From Eudoraea adriatica DSM 19308 (lineage in GTDB: Bacteria; Bacteroidota; Bacteroidia; Flavobacteriales; Flavobacteriaceae), in assembly GCF_000382125.1 (NCBI RefSeq), contig NZ_KB907550.1, positions 248,001 through 312,000 of the forward strand: a stretch of DNA of 64,000 nucleotides, written 5' to 3'. The notes beneath the pieces are model-generated. The model saw nothing but the letters and a program-made list of their open reading frames with translations. It searched no databases and had not been told where the DNA came from. Shown here in pieces: positions 8,067-17,354 of the stretch. How positions within the stretch are numbered: position 1 is the stretch's first letter; every line of letters begins with the position of its first letter. A program made the position numbers and the translations under genes.

Positions 8067-9419
8067 TTAAGAACTTTTATCCGGGCTTAGCATCTTTTCT
8101 AAGTCCTCGAGTGAAATTCCTTTGGTTTCAGGCATCATAAATATTACAAATAACAATTGTAATACCATCATAAAGGAAAAGAATATAAAGATTGGCCAGG
8201 GGTTGTCCTTAAAAATCCCATCATTGGCATCCAGGAATATTGGAGTAACGAGTGTGATTAAAGCGGCAAAAACCCAATGCGTGCCTGTGCCCCATGACTG
8301 GCCAAATGCTCTTACCTTGTTTGGAAAAATCTCTGAGATAAAAACCCATATAACAGCACCTTGCCCGATAGCGTGTGAAGCTATAAAAATCAGAATAAAA
8401 ATAAGAAGTACAGTAGAATCGGCTCCGCTGTAAAAACACCAACCCACCATCGCCAGACTAATGATATAGCCTATAGAGCCTATATACATTAATTTGCGTC
8501 TGCCCATCTTATCAATTAATCGTATCCCCACAAGGGTAAAAATTAAATTGACGATACCTATGGAAATAGAACTGAACAAGGATTCCCTGGCAGCCAGGCC
8601 TGCCCTTTCCAAAATCTCGGGTGCGTAATAAAGCACAAAATTTATGCCGGACAACTGGTTGAAGAAAGCAAGTAAAAAAGCGAGTATAAGTGGTTTTTTG
8701 TATTTGCTTGTAAAGAGCTTTTCTTTTACATCCGTAGTCTTAAAGGAATTCTTTATTTCTTCGAGCTTTTGCTTTGCATGTTCTTTATTTGAAAGAAATT
8801 CCAACACTTTTAACGCCCTTGTATTGTCTTGTTTTTTTATAACCAGCCATCGAGGGCTGTTGGGAATTTTGAGAACCATTATACTGTATATTAAGGCAGG
8901 AATAGCCTCTACCCCAAGCATCCAGCGCCAGTCATTGGCACCGTCGAAACCTTTGAGCAAATAATTGGAAATAAAGGCCACAAAAATCCCGAAAACAATA
9001 TTGAATTGATACAGAGCTACTAATTGTCCCCGGTTCTTAGATGATGATATCTCCGAAACATAAATTGGAGCAGCAACAGAGGAAGCACCCACTCCCAGGC
9101 CTCCAATGAACCGGAAGAAAGAAAACATATAGGGGTCAACGGCCAAAGCAGACCCCATAGCGGATACAAAATATAAAACACCAATCCAGAATAAGGTCTT
9201 TTTCCGACCAAAAAGATCACATGGTATACCTCCAAAAAGTGACCCTAATACCGTACCCCACAAAGCCATGGACATTATAAAAGTTCCATGGAACCATGGT
9301 GAAGTGTTCCACAATTCTTTAATAGGCAAATTGGCCCCGCTAATTACAACGGTATCAAAGCCAAATAAAAAACCTGCCAATGCGGCGGTTAGTGATATTC
9401 TGAAAATCCTTTTGTCCAT
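8067..9419 (-). CDS. Sugar porter family MFS transporter (XylE-like)
   Basis: 450 aa with 12 predicted helices. Sugar-porter signatures are visible in order: GFLFGFDTVVISGA in helix 1, DLFGRKKTL in loop 2-3, RFIGGLGVGASSVAAPIYVSEIS in helices 4-5, PNSPRWLV after helix 6, QLSGINFVLYYAPEI in helix 7, DKMGRRKLM in loop 8-9, and the C-terminal PETKGISLEDLE. The QLSG and PESPRW-type motifs favour pentose or hexose:H+ symport. It stands alone behind a 55-bp leader, with no sugar-catabolism gene adjacent. Confidence 0.9.
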   Translation of the reverse strand: MDKRIFRISLTAALAGFLFGFDTVVISGANLPIKELWNTSPWFHGTFIMSMALWGTVLGSLFGGIPCDLFGRKKTLFWIGVLYFVSAMGSALAVDPYMFSFFRFIGGLGVGASSVAAPIYVSEISSSKNRGQLVALYQFNIVFGIFVAFISNYLLKGFDGANDWRWMLGVEAIPALIYSIMVLKIPNSPRWLVIKKQDNTRALKVLEFLSNKEHAKQKLEEIKNSFKTTDVKEKLFTSKYKKPLILAFLLAFFNQLSGINFVLYYAPEILERAGLAARESLFSSISIGIVNLIFTLVGIRLIDKMGRRKLMYIGSIGYIISLAMVGWCFYSGADSTVLLIFILIFIASHAIGQGAVIWVFISEIFPNKVRAFGQSWGTGTHWVFAALITLVTPIFLDANDGIFKDNPWPIFIFFSFMMVLQLLFVIFMMPETKGISLEDLEKMLSPDKSS

Positions 9420-9482
9420 GGTTTGCTGGTTTTGGTAAATCTAGCAAAAAAAAAGGAAGAGAATATCAAATAGGAATGGAAG

Positions 9483-9746
9483 TCAGGCAGTCTTTGGTTT
9501 CAAAGAATCCAAAATACTATTTTTTTTCTTTTTTTCAATAGCCCTGTCCAATTGTTCTTTTGTAGGTTTTAAGGTGCCGGGATCTTCTTTTATATCCTGA
9601 TTTTTCTTATTGTCAAAATTGCGTTCAGAATTGGGTACGATGTTCTGTTTCTTGTCTGGTTCATTAGCTTCCGATGGATTATCCTTGCAGGATATTGAAC
9701 AAATCAAAAGACATATCATTAAGGTGTGAAAAGGGGCAAATTTCAT
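9483..9746 (-). CDS. Small Lys/Glu/Asn-rich lipoprotein of unknown function
   Basis: 87 aa. The N-terminus has a short charged start, a hydrophobic core (LMICLLI) and the lipobox ICSISC, so the mature protein begins at Cys20 and is about 68 residues long. The remainder is very polar (many K, D, E, N, P) with no recognisable domain, and probably extended. It lies between the sugar porter and waaA on the same strand. I do not recognise the family. Confidence 0.65.
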   Translation of the reverse strand: MKFAPFHTLMICLLICSISCKDNPSEANEPDKKQNIVPNSERNFDNKKNQDIKEDPGTLKPTKEQLDRAIEKKKKNSILDSLKPKTA

Positions 9747-9870
9747 CAGTCCTGTTTTTAGTGTAATCGCAAAAAATATACCGGTTTAGAAAAAGTTCAA
9801 TTTACTATTGTGCGACTCCTCGACAACCAATATTACTTTGTCATAATTCTATCTAATCAACTATGAATAA

Positions 9871-11109
9871 CTACAGTAATGTACGTATATGATTCATTAC
9901 TTGGATGCTTGCTCCTTTATTATTGCTGATGTAAGAGGTATTTATAGAACCGGTTTCAGTTCTGAAATCAGAATCCAGAATAAATTTATCCGCCAGGTGG
10001 GTAAACTCCGCTATATCGCTGACTGTAAAAATTCCTCTAAGCTTAACCAATTCTTCAGCTTCCTTAAATCCGGTATAATTTGGACCAATAATAACCGGTA
10101 TCCCAAACACAGCAGGTTCCAGGGTGTTGTGAAGCCCTCCTGCTGTGAAAGCCCCTCCTACATAAGCGATATCCGCATAACTGTAGATTTTGGTCAATAG
10201 TCCGATAGTATCTACTATCATAACTTCAGGATCCACTGGAGAGTTTTCCGAAATTTCAGATAATAAAACCGTCCGCTTTTTTATTTGGTGCTGAAGTCGC
10301 GCTATTTCTTTAGGAACGATATTATGAGGAGCAATTACGTATTTCATTTCATGCGAAGATGCATTAATATATGCTACCAATAGCTCTTCATCCTCAGGCC
10401 ATGTACTGCCCATTACAAAACAAGAGTTATTTTGAGTGAAATTATCCATAAATTCCAGCCTATTGTTTTGCTGTAGAATTTCAGAAACCCGGTCAAATCT
10501 TGTGTCACCGGTTATAGTGGTATTATGGATGCCTATAGAATTCAATAATTTTTCCGATTCAGAATCCTGAATAAAGAAATGCGAGAATCTTTCCAACGCA
10601 TCTCTCATAAATCCGCCATACCATTTGAAATAGGTCTGATCATTTTTAAAAATTGCGGAAATAAGAAGGATGGGAATACCCTTGTTTTGAAGTTCTTTTA
10701 GCATATTTGGCCAGATTTCATACTTTATGAAAATGGCTATTTTTGGTTGCAGTAATTTAATAAACCTCTTAACATTGTGAGCCGTATCGAGCGGAAGATA
10801 AGTTACCAAATCGGCAGTGGCGGATTGCTTTATTACTTCATAACCGGATGGGGAAAAAAATGAGACTACAATTTTAAATGTGGGATACTCTGCTTTTAGT
10901 TTTTCTACAATTGGCAACCCTTGTTCATATTCCCCAAGAGAGGCAGCGTGTATCCAAATAGTAGAATCTTTATCTGTAATATGTTTTTTTAATTCAGTGA
11001 GAACACTTTTTCTTCCATTGACGAAAAGGCTGACTTTGGCATTGAATAATGCAATTACAGGCAGGAATAAGGAGGTAATATATATTGCTAAATTATAAAG
11101 GATATACAC
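9871..11109 (-). CDS. waaA: 3-deoxy-D-manno-octulosonic acid transferase
   Basis: 412 aa, the usual size of the GT30 enzyme that adds Kdo from CMP-Kdo to lipid IVA in lipopolysaccharide synthesis. An N-terminal hydrophobic anchor (about residues 4-24) fits attachment to the cytoplasmic face of the inner membrane. The motif HAASLGEYEQG includes Glu60, the conserved catalytic base position. Further family motifs are YLPLDTAHNVKRF, KYEIWPNM, MGSTWPEDE and the C-terminal nucleotide-binding AYVGGAFTAGGLHNTLEPAVFG. It is divergent from the DegT aminotransferase gene, with about 95 bp between start codons. Confidence 0.95.
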   Translation of the reverse strand: MYILYNLAIYITSLFLPVIALFNAKVSLFVNGRKSVLTELKKHITDKDSTIWIHAASLGEYEQGLPIVEKLKAEYPTFKIVVSFFSPSGYEVIKQSATADLVTYLPLDTAHNVKRFIKLLQPKIAIFIKYEIWPNMLKELQNKGIPILLISAIFKNDQTYFKWYGGFMRDALERFSHFFIQDSESEKLLNSIGIHNTTITGDTRFDRVSEILQQNNRLEFMDNFTQNNSCFVMGSTWPEDEELLVAYINASSHEMKYVIAPHNIVPKEIARLQHQIKKRTVLLSEISENSPVDPEVMIVDTIGLLTKIYSYADIAYVGGAFTAGGLHNTLEPAVFGIPVIIGPNYTGFKEAEELVKLRGIFTVSDIAEFTHLADKFILDSDFRTETGSINTSYISNNKGASIQVMNHIRTLL

Positions 11110-11169
11110 GTACTGTGAATTTGCAGCTAAAATACGCTTCTTTGTTAAATTTCATTGGCCGGGGTTCCT

Positions 11170-11177
11170 TATTTTTG
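11170..11177 (+). promoter_or_regulatory. Candidate -7 element for the DegT-galE pair
   Basis: TATTTTTG matches TAnnTTTG 27 bp before the start codon. The nearest TTTG upstream is 25 bp away, not 19, so only the -7 part is supported. Confidence 0.35.
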
Positions 11178-11203
11178 TAATATTGTTCACTTAACAAGCG
11201 CTT

Positions 11204-12358
11204 ATGAAAAAGCTACAAATGGTTGATCTTATAGGTCAGTACCAAGGCATTAAAAAGCAGGTAGATGAGTCCATAAATCAGATATTAAATTCTGCAACTT
11301 TCATAAATGGACCGGAGGTGCATTCCTTTCAAAAAGAATTGGAAAATTATTTACAGGTAAAACATGTAATTCCATGTGCTAATGGCACAGACGCCCTTCA
11401 AATTGCTATGATGGGTCTGGGGCTTCAGCCGGGAGATGAGGTTATTACTGCAGATTTTACTTTTGCAGCTACTGTTGAAGTAATCGCCTTATTAAGGCTG
11501 ACACCGGTATTAGTGGATGTTGAACCAGACTCTTTTAATATAGACCCAAATGCCATTGAAAAGGCCATAACTTCAAAAACCAAAGCTATTGTGCCTGTTC
11601 ATCTTTTTGGTCAGTGCGCAAATATGGAGGCCATCATGAGTATTGCTGCAAAACATGACCTTTTTGTTATAGAAGATAATGCCCAGGCTATAGGTGCCAA
11701 TTATACCTATAAGAATGGTAAGAAGAAAAAAGCCGGTACAATTGGCCATGTGGCCTCTACCTCTTTTTTTCCATCCAAAAATCTGGGTTGCTATGGAGAT
11801 GGTGGGGCAATATTTACAGATGACGATGAACTGGCTCATACTATAAGAGGAATTGTTAACCACGGAATGTATACCCGTTACCATCATGATGTTGTTGGTG
11901 TGAATTCCAGATTAGATACTATCCAGGCAGCCGTTTTAAGCGCAAAGCTACCACATCTTGACGCATATTGCAGCAGGAGGAGAGAGGCTGCCCGTAAATA
12001 TATGAACGCTTTCCGGGGACATGATTTGATCGTTTTACCTAAAACCGGAATTGCTTGTTCCGGGTTTTGCGAAGACTGTGATTGTCATGTGTTCCATCAA
12101 TTTACAATTCGAATTATGAATGACAAAAGAGATGGACTGGCCACGCATCTGGCTGAAAATAATATCCCTTTTGGAATTTATTACCCAATTCCATTACATA
12201 AACAAAAAGCTTATGCGGATCCACGATACAGGGAATCTGATTTTCCTGTGACCAATGCGCTTATCAACGAAGTTATATCACTTCCTATGCATACAGAATT
12301 GGAGGATGACCAAATCTCATTTATCACTGATACGGTAATTCAGTTTTTAAAAAATTAG
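11204..12358 (+). CDS. DegT/DnrJ/EryC1/StrS family PLP-dependent sugar aminotransferase
   Basis: 384 aa. Fold-type I aminotransferase motifs are in place: ANGTDALQIAMMGLGL for phosphate and cofactor binding, FTFAATVEVIALL, the EDNAQAIGA segment stacking and pairing with PLP, and SFFPSKNLGCYGDGGAI with the PLP Lys at residue 192. Members transfer an amino group to nucleotide-linked keto-sugars for LPS, capsule or glycan synthesis. It is followed 57 bp later by galE, and waaA is divergent, which fits an envelope-sugar role. Odd feature: a cysteine-rich insertion (C-x3-C-x2-C-x-C, near residues 285-294) just before the conserved HVFHQFTIR. The specific sugar is unknown. Confidence 0.88.
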   Translation: MKKLQMVDLIGQYQGIKKQVDESINQILNSATFINGPEVHSFQKELENYLQVKHVIPCANGTDALQIAMMGLGLQPGDEVITADFTFAATVEVIALLRLTPVLVDVEPDSFNIDPNAIEKAITSKTKAIVPVHLFGQCANMEAIMSIAAKHDLFVIEDNAQAIGANYTYKNGKKKKAGTIGHVASTSFFPSKNLGCYGDGGAIFTDDDELAHTIRGIVNHGMYTRYHHDVVGVNSRLDTIQAAVLSAKLPHLDAYCSRRREAARKYMNAFRGHDLIVLPKTGIACSGFCEDCDCHVFHQFTIRIMNDKRDGLATHLAENNIPFGIYYPIPLHKQKAYADPRYRESDFPVTNALINEVISLPMHTELEDDQISFITDTVIQFLKN

Positions 12359-12415
12359 TTATTTGATTCCTGGCAACCACCGTTTGACTACTCATTTTAA
12401 ATTAAAAAGCTATTA

Positions 12416-13432
12416 ATGAAAATACTTGTAACCGGGGGGCTCGGATTTATTGGATCACATACTGTGGTAGAGTTGCAGAATTCTGGCTATGAAGTTGTAA
12501 TCATAGACGATTGTTCCAATTCCTCCGAGAATGTCCTGGAAGGCATTTTTGCAATTACGGGTAAAAGGCCGGTTTATGAGAAAATTGATTTGCGGGAAAA
12601 AGAAAAGGTTGGGGATTTTTTCACAAGGCACGCAGATATAATGGGAACAATTCATTTTGCTGCTTCAAAAGCCGTTGGGGAAAGTGTGGAAAAACCTTTG
12701 CACTATTATGAAAACAATTTAAGTACTCTCATATATCTGCTGAAGGAGATAACCGCAAAAAAAAGGCAGAGTTTTATTTTCAGTTCCTCATGTACTGTTT
12801 ACGGACAAGCAGATAAAATGCCTATTACGGAGGATGCTCCGGTGAAAATGGCAGAATCACCCTACGGTAATACAAAACAGATTGGAGAGGAAATTATTAA
12901 AGATACTTGTAAAGTAAATTCCGGATTGCAAGCTATCTCTTTAAGATATTTTAACCCAATGGGGGCTCATCCAAGTGCGGAAATAGGAGAACTACCAATT
13001 GGTGTCCCACAAAATTTGGTTCCATTTATCACACAAACGGGGATTGGTTTAAGAGAACAACTCTCGGTTTTTGGGGATGATTACCCGACACCGGATGGCA
13101 CATGTATTAGAGATTATATACATGTGGTTGATCTGGCAAAAGCCCATGTAGTAGCTTTAGAACGGCTTTTAAAAGGAGAGAACCCGGAGAATTATGAAGT
13201 CTATAATGTAGGAACAGGCCAGGGAAGTTCGGTACTTGAAGTTATTGCTAGTTTTGAGCGGGTTTCCGGAAAGAAACTTAATTATTCTATCGTAGAAAGG
13301 AGGCCCGGTGATATTACCACTGCATATGCCGATACTAAAAAAGCCAATGAGGTTTTAGGTTGGAAAGCATGTTCTACCTTAGACCAGGCTATGAAATCTG
13401 CCTGGGACTGGGAACAAAAAATACGAAATTAA
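12416..13432 (+). CDS. galE: UDP-glucose 4-epimerase
   Basis: 338 aa, standard length. It is an extended short-chain dehydrogenase with the NAD-binding TGGLGFIGSH near residues 6-15, DDCSNS near 37-42, SSSCTVYG with the catalytic Ser/Thr, and YGNTK with Tyr150 and Lys154. The substrate domain carries RYFNPMGAHPS and the C-terminal RPGD motif. It interconverts UDP-glucose and UDP-galactose (and possibly the N-acetyl forms) for polysaccharide and LPS synthesis. It lies 57 bp behind the DegT-type aminotransferase on the same strand, so co-transcription is likely. Confidence 0.93.
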   Translation: MKILVTGGLGFIGSHTVVELQNSGYEVVIIDDCSNSSENVLEGIFAITGKRPVYEKIDLREKEKVGDFFTRHADIMGTIHFAASKAVGESVEKPLHYYENNLSTLIYLLKEITAKKRQSFIFSSSCTVYGQADKMPITEDAPVKMAESPYGNTKQIGEEIIKDTCKVNSGLQAISLRYFNPMGAHPSAEIGELPIGVPQNLVPFITQTGIGLREQLSVFGDDYPTPDGTCIRDYIHVVDLAKAHVVALERLLKGENPENYEVYNVGTGQGSSVLEVIASFERVSGKKLNYSIVERRPGDITTAYADTKKANEVLGWKACSTLDQAMKSAWDWEQKIRN

Positions 13433-13530
13433 ACGCCAAAAAGTTACTTGTTGAAATGAAAAAAATAGTTATCCTGAAAGCTGTTGCAGGTGGCTTTAGT
13501 AGTTTTGAATAAATAACGTTTCTGCATTAT

Positions 13531-13884
13531 ATGATGCCTGAATTCAAAGAAAGCGGGGAATTAATTTGGTATGCAAGTTCGGTTCAGTTGTACGAAGATC
13601 TTGTAATGCAAATTCAAAAGGATTTTGGTTTAGCTAATTTAACATTGGACTTACCGGCCGGGTGCAATCCGAATGAACTCAAATATTTACTGCAAAAAAA
13701 CATTCAATTTCTGATTGAGGAGAATTTTTCAGATTTTTTAAATCTCCTGTATGTTGTGGATTTACCTGAAGCAACGGCAAAAAAAACATTGAACATTGGT
13801 GATCAGCATATTAGTGAACATTATACATTTCTTATTTTAAAAAGGGTCTGGCAAAAAGTATGGTTTCGGCATAAGTATAAATAG
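13531..13884 (+). CDS. Hypothetical protein, 117 aa
   Basis: Cytoplasmic-looking, acidic to neutral, with no signal peptide or membrane helix. Predicted mostly helical with a conserved-looking LIWYASSVQLYEDLVMQIQKDF start and a basic C-terminal end (LKRVWQKVWFRHKYK). Codon use resembles its neighbours, and the ATG is preceded by a roughly 100-bp gap after galE. I do not recognise a family. An 18-codon ORF (13456-13512, MKKIVILKAVAGG) sits just upstream and could be a leader or chance. Possibly a lineage-specific flavobacterial protein. Confidence 0.65.
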   Translation: MMPEFKESGELIWYASSVQLYEDLVMQIQKDFGLANLTLDLPAGCNPNELKYLLQKNIQFLIEENFSDFLNLLYVVDLPEATAKKTLNIGDQHISEHYTFLILKRVWQKVWFRHKYK

Positions 13885-13904
13885 TTGCTATATCGAATAC
13901 GAAT

Positions 13905-14435
13905 CTAGAAAAACACCCTTATGAATGGCACCCAGGGATCGGCATAAATACTTCGGTCATTATGTAACACATCGTATTGGATGCCAAAAGTAACATTTCT
14001 GGTGCTGTATCCCACTCCCATAAAAAGAGCGGTAGTCCAGTAGTTTTCATCCAGCAAGAGAGAAGAAGAACTATAATTCGTACTAACCCTTAATTGTTGA
14101 AGTACGGCTGATAATTGTATAGGTGGTATTGGATTAAAAAAGTTTAAAATGCTTCCCCCATAAGCGGTAAATTCAGAATCTCCGAATTTGGAATATTCAA
14201 AATTCAATCCTAAACCTGTTCCAAACATTTCACTTACCTGATAAATAGCACTCGGAGCAACTGCAATACTAAAGCTATTACTTCCGAATCCCAGACCTAA
14301 GGCACCTCCATATCGCACATTTCTCCAAAACTCATTTTGTGGTTTCAATTGCTGTGAATAAGAAGTCAGACTCACCAAGGTGAAAACCACTACCAAAGCA
14401 AAATACTTATATCTGAATAATCGTTTCAAGGCCAT
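13905..14435 (-). CDS. Small outer-membrane beta-barrel-like protein
   Basis: 176 aa with an N-terminal signal peptide ending near SLTSYSQQ. The mature part consists of alternating hydrophobic/aromatic stretches rich in Gly, Ser and Asn (GGALGLGFGSNSFSIAV, TGLGLNFEYS, ALFMGVGYS, TFGIQYDVL) and ends in Phe (FIRVFF), the C-terminal aromatic expected for a barrel. An eight-strand barrel is a reasonable inference. It is divergent from sucA across a 100-bp gap. Relatives in flavobacterial databases are sometimes labelled alpha-ketoglutarate decarboxylase; nothing in this sequence supports that enzyme activity. Confidence 0.7.
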   Translation of the reverse strand: MALKRLFRYKYFALVVVFTLVSLTSYSQQLKPQNEFWRNVRYGGALGLGFGSNSFSIAVAPSAIYQVSEMFGTGLGLNFEYSKFGDSEFTAYGGSILNFFNPIPPIQLSAVLQQLRVSTNYSSSSLLLDENYWTTALFMGVGYSTRNVTFGIQYDVLHNDRSIYADPWVPFIRVFF

Positions 14436-14492
14436 GAGCTATGATTTTTAATTAATACACCCTTATATAATCTCATAAACTATTAATTATTG

Positions 14493-14500
14493 TATTTTTG
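14493..14500 (+). promoter_or_regulatory. Candidate -7 element for sucA
   Basis: TATTTTTG matches TAnnTTTG, 35 bp upstream of the sucA ATG at 14535. No convincing TTTG lies 19 bp further upstream. Confidence 0.35.
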
Positions 14501-14534
14501 ATCTAATTTTTTACAATATATTGATTTGGCGTTT

Positions 14535-17354
14535 ATGGATAAATATTCCTTTTTAAATACCGCGCATACGTCTTTCTTTGCTGAATTATATGACAGGTAT
14601 CTCACAAGTCCCGACAGTGTTGAGCCTAGTTGGCGGGCTTTTTTTCAGGGATTTGATTTTGGAATGGAAAGTGCCCTCGATGAAGTAGGCATATCCGATC
14701 TAAACGGCTCACCGGTTATTGTTGATGGACAGGCGGTTTCGATTCCTGAGACCTTGTTCAAAGAATTTCAAGTGGTAAAGTTAATTGATGGATACCGTAG
14801 CAGGGGTCATCTGTTTACCAAAACCAACCCTGTTAGAGAAAGAAGGAAATATACGCCAACCCTGGACATAGAAAATTTTGGATTATCCAAAGATGATTTG
14901 GATACTGTGTTTAATGCTGGTGAAGTGATTGGGTTGGGTCCGAGAAAGTTAAGTGAGATAATCAGCCATTTGCAACGCATATATTGTGACGCTACTGGTG
15001 TGGAATACATGTACATTAGAAAACCGGAACGTGTTCAATGGATACAGGAATGGTTAAATGTAAATGACAATCATCCGAATTTCGACGCTGGCCGTAAGAA
15101 ACAGATTCTTCGAAAACTTAATCAGGCCGTATCTTTTGAAGCATTTTTACACACAAAATATGTGGGTCAAAAAAGATTTTCACTGGAAGGAAATGAATCG
15201 CTTATCCCTGCAATTGATGCGGTTATAGGAAAAGCAGCTGAAATGGGCGTCAAGCAATTTGTTATGGGGATGGCCCATAGGGGAAGACTTAACGTTCTGA
15301 CCAATATTTTTGGAAAATCTGCCAAAGATATTTTTAGTGAGTTTGAAGGCAAGGACTATGAGGAGGAAATTTTTGACGGGGACGTAAAGTATCATTTGGG
15401 TTGGACCTCCGAGCGCAAGACAGAAAATGGGAATAAAATTAATATGAATATTGCTCCCAACCCTTCGCATCTGGAAACCGTCGGTGCAGTAGTCGAAGGT
15501 ATTAGCAGGGCAAAACAAGATGCACATTATCCGGAGGACTTTTCTAAAGTTTTGCCAATTGTAGTTCATGGAGATGCCGCTATTGCCGGACAGGGAATAG
15601 CCTATGAATTAGTACAAATGGCACAATTAGATGGTTATAAGACCAATGGTACAATTCATATTGTGGTAAACAATCAAATTGGGTTTACTACGAATTATCT
15701 CGATGGTAGATCTTCCACATATTGCACGGATGTTGGCAAAGTTACCTTAAGTCCTGTTTTACATGTTAATTCTGATGATGTAGAGGCCGTGGTTCATGCT
15801 TCCCTGTTTGCTTTGGAATATAGAATGCGTTTTAAAAGTGATGTTTTTCTCGACTTACTGGGCTATAGAAAGTATGGGCATAATGAAGGCGATGAGCCTC
15901 GTTTTACGCAGCCTAAATTGTATAAGGCCATAGCCAAGCATAAGAATCCAAGAGATATATATTCCGAAAAGTTAATTGAAGAGGGAATCATAAATAAAGA
16001 TTTTGTTAAGGAGTTGGAACTGGAGTATAAAGAAAGTCTGGAGGAAGAACTGGAAGATTCCAGAAAAGAAGATAAGACCATTATTACCCCGTTTATGGCT
16101 GATGAGTGGAGTGGTTTTCAAAATGTCCGTGAATGGGAGATGCTAGATCCCGTAGATACAACCTATGATAAAGCAAAATTAGCTGAAATTGCAAAGGTTA
16201 TTACGCAGCTACCAAAGGATAAAAAGTTTTTGCGTAAAGTTGAAAAACTCGTGGGGGATCGGAAAAAAATGTTCTTTGAGACAGATAAGCTGGATTGGGC
16301 AATGGGAGAATTACTTGCCTACGGCACCCTCTTAGAAGAAGGTTTTGATGTTCGTATGTCCGGGCAGGATGTAGAAAGAGGGACTTTCTCACACCGCCAT
16401 GCAGTAATGAAAGTGGAAGAGAGTGAGGAAGAGATAATGTTATTAAACAATCTGAGTGAAACGCAGGGCAGATTTCAGATATATAATTCTCTTTTATCGG
16501 AATACGGTGTTGTAGGTTTTGATTACGGGTATGCCATGGCCAGTCCAAATACGCTAACCATATGGGAAGCCCAGTTTGGTGATTTTAGTAATGGGGCCCA
16601 GATAATGATAGATCAGTATATTTCAGCAGCAGAAGATAAATGGAAATTACAAAATGGGCTTGTAATGCTTCTGCCTCATGGATATGAGGGGCAGGGTGCA
16701 GAGCACTCCTCAGCAAGAATGGAAAGGTATCTTCAATTATGTGCAAGAGACAATATGTATGTCACAGACTGTACTACTCCTGCGAACATGTTTCATTTGT
16801 TAAGAAGGCAGATGAAAGCAAATTTTAGAAAACCCTTAATTGTGTTTACACCTAAAAGTCTATTGCGTCATCCAAGAGCTGTATCCAGTGTAGAGGAGTT
16901 TTCCAATGGCTGTTTTGAGGAGGTAATAGATGACGCCAGTGCGGATATTAATAAGGTCAGAAGCCTTGTTTTCTGTACCGGAAAATTCTATTACGACTTG
17001 CTTGCCTTTAAAGAAGCCAATAATCGAGATGATGTTGCTTTAGTACGGGTGGAGCAACTATTTCCGGTGCCTGAGCAAAAAATGACGGCAATTATCAAGA
17101 AGTATAAAAAGGCCAATGATTGGGTTTGGGCGCAGGAAGAACCAAGGAATATGGGTGCATGGAGCCATATGTTTACCCATTATGGCGAGGCTCAAAAGTT
17201 TCGTGTAGCATCAAGACGTTTTTATGCATCTCCTGCGGCCGGTAGTGCCGTTCGGTCCAAGTTACGACAGCAGCAGGTTATAGATTACGTCTTTGATAAA
17301 ACCAAAGACAATATGACCAGACGGGTTACTAAAAATGAATACGGGAAGGCATGA
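14535..17354 (+). CDS. sucA: 2-oxoglutarate dehydrogenase E1 component
   Basis: 939 aa from the ATG at 14535 (MDKYSFLNTAH); an in-frame TTG 9 bp earlier is less likely. Length and motifs match thiamine-diphosphate-dependent 2-oxoglutarate decarboxylase E1: the N-terminal SFFAELYDRYL peptide that binds E2, MAHRGRLNVL, NPSHLE, GDAAIAGQG with the ThDP/Mg region, NNQIGFTT, YGHNEGDEP, and the transketolase-like half with SGQDVERGTFSHRHAV and LLPHGYEGQGAEHSSAR. It decarboxylates 2-oxoglutarate and succinylates lipoyl-E2 in the TCA cycle. The stop codon overlaps the start of an M23 peptidase gene by 4 bp, and E2 follows that. E3 is not in the window. Confidence 0.96.
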   Translation: MDKYSFLNTAHTSFFAELYDRYLTSPDSVEPSWRAFFQGFDFGMESALDEVGISDLNGSPVIVDGQAVSIPETLFKEFQVVKLIDGYRSRGHLFTKTNPVRERRKYTPTLDIENFGLSKDDLDTVFNAGEVIGLGPRKLSEIISHLQRIYCDATGVEYMYIRKPERVQWIQEWLNVNDNHPNFDAGRKKQILRKLNQAVSFEAFLHTKYVGQKRFSLEGNESLIPAIDAVIGKAAEMGVKQFVMGMAHRGRLNVLTNIFGKSAKDIFSEFEGKDYEEEIFDGDVKYHLGWTSERKTENGNKINMNIAPNPSHLETVGAVVEGISRAKQDAHYPEDFSKVLPIVVHGDAAIAGQGIAYELVQMAQLDGYKTNGTIHIVVNNQIGFTTNYLDGRSSTYCTDVGKVTLSPVLHVNSDDVEAVVHASLFALEYRMRFKSDVFLDLLGYRKYGHNEGDEPRFTQPKLYKAIAKHKNPRDIYSEKLIEEGIINKDFVKELELEYKESLEEELEDSRKEDKTIITPFMADEWSGFQNVREWEMLDPVDTTYDKAKLAEIAKVITQLPKDKKFLRKVEKLVGDRKKMFFETDKLDWAMGELLAYGTLLEEGFDVRMSGQDVERGTFSHRHAVMKVEESEEEIMLLNNLSETQGRFQIYNSLLSEYGVVGFDYGYAMASPNTLTIWEAQFGDFSNGAQIMIDQYISAAEDKWKLQNGLVMLLPHGYEGQGAEHSSARMERYLQLCARDNMYVTDCTTPANMFHLLRRQMKANFRKPLIVFTPKSLLRHPRAVSSVEEFSNGCFEEVIDDASADINKVRSLVFCTGKFYYDLLAFKEANNRDDVALVRVEQLFPVPEQKMTAIIKKYKKANDWVWAQEEPRNMGAWSHMFTHYGEAQKFRVASRRFYASPAAGSAVRSKLRQQQVIDYVFDKTKDNMTRRVTKNEYGKA

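Noticed and set aside
13905-14435. Naming this gene alpha-ketoglutarate decarboxylase
   Set aside because: No cofactor motif is present and the sequence looks like a beta-barrel. The name probably comes from its place beside sucA.
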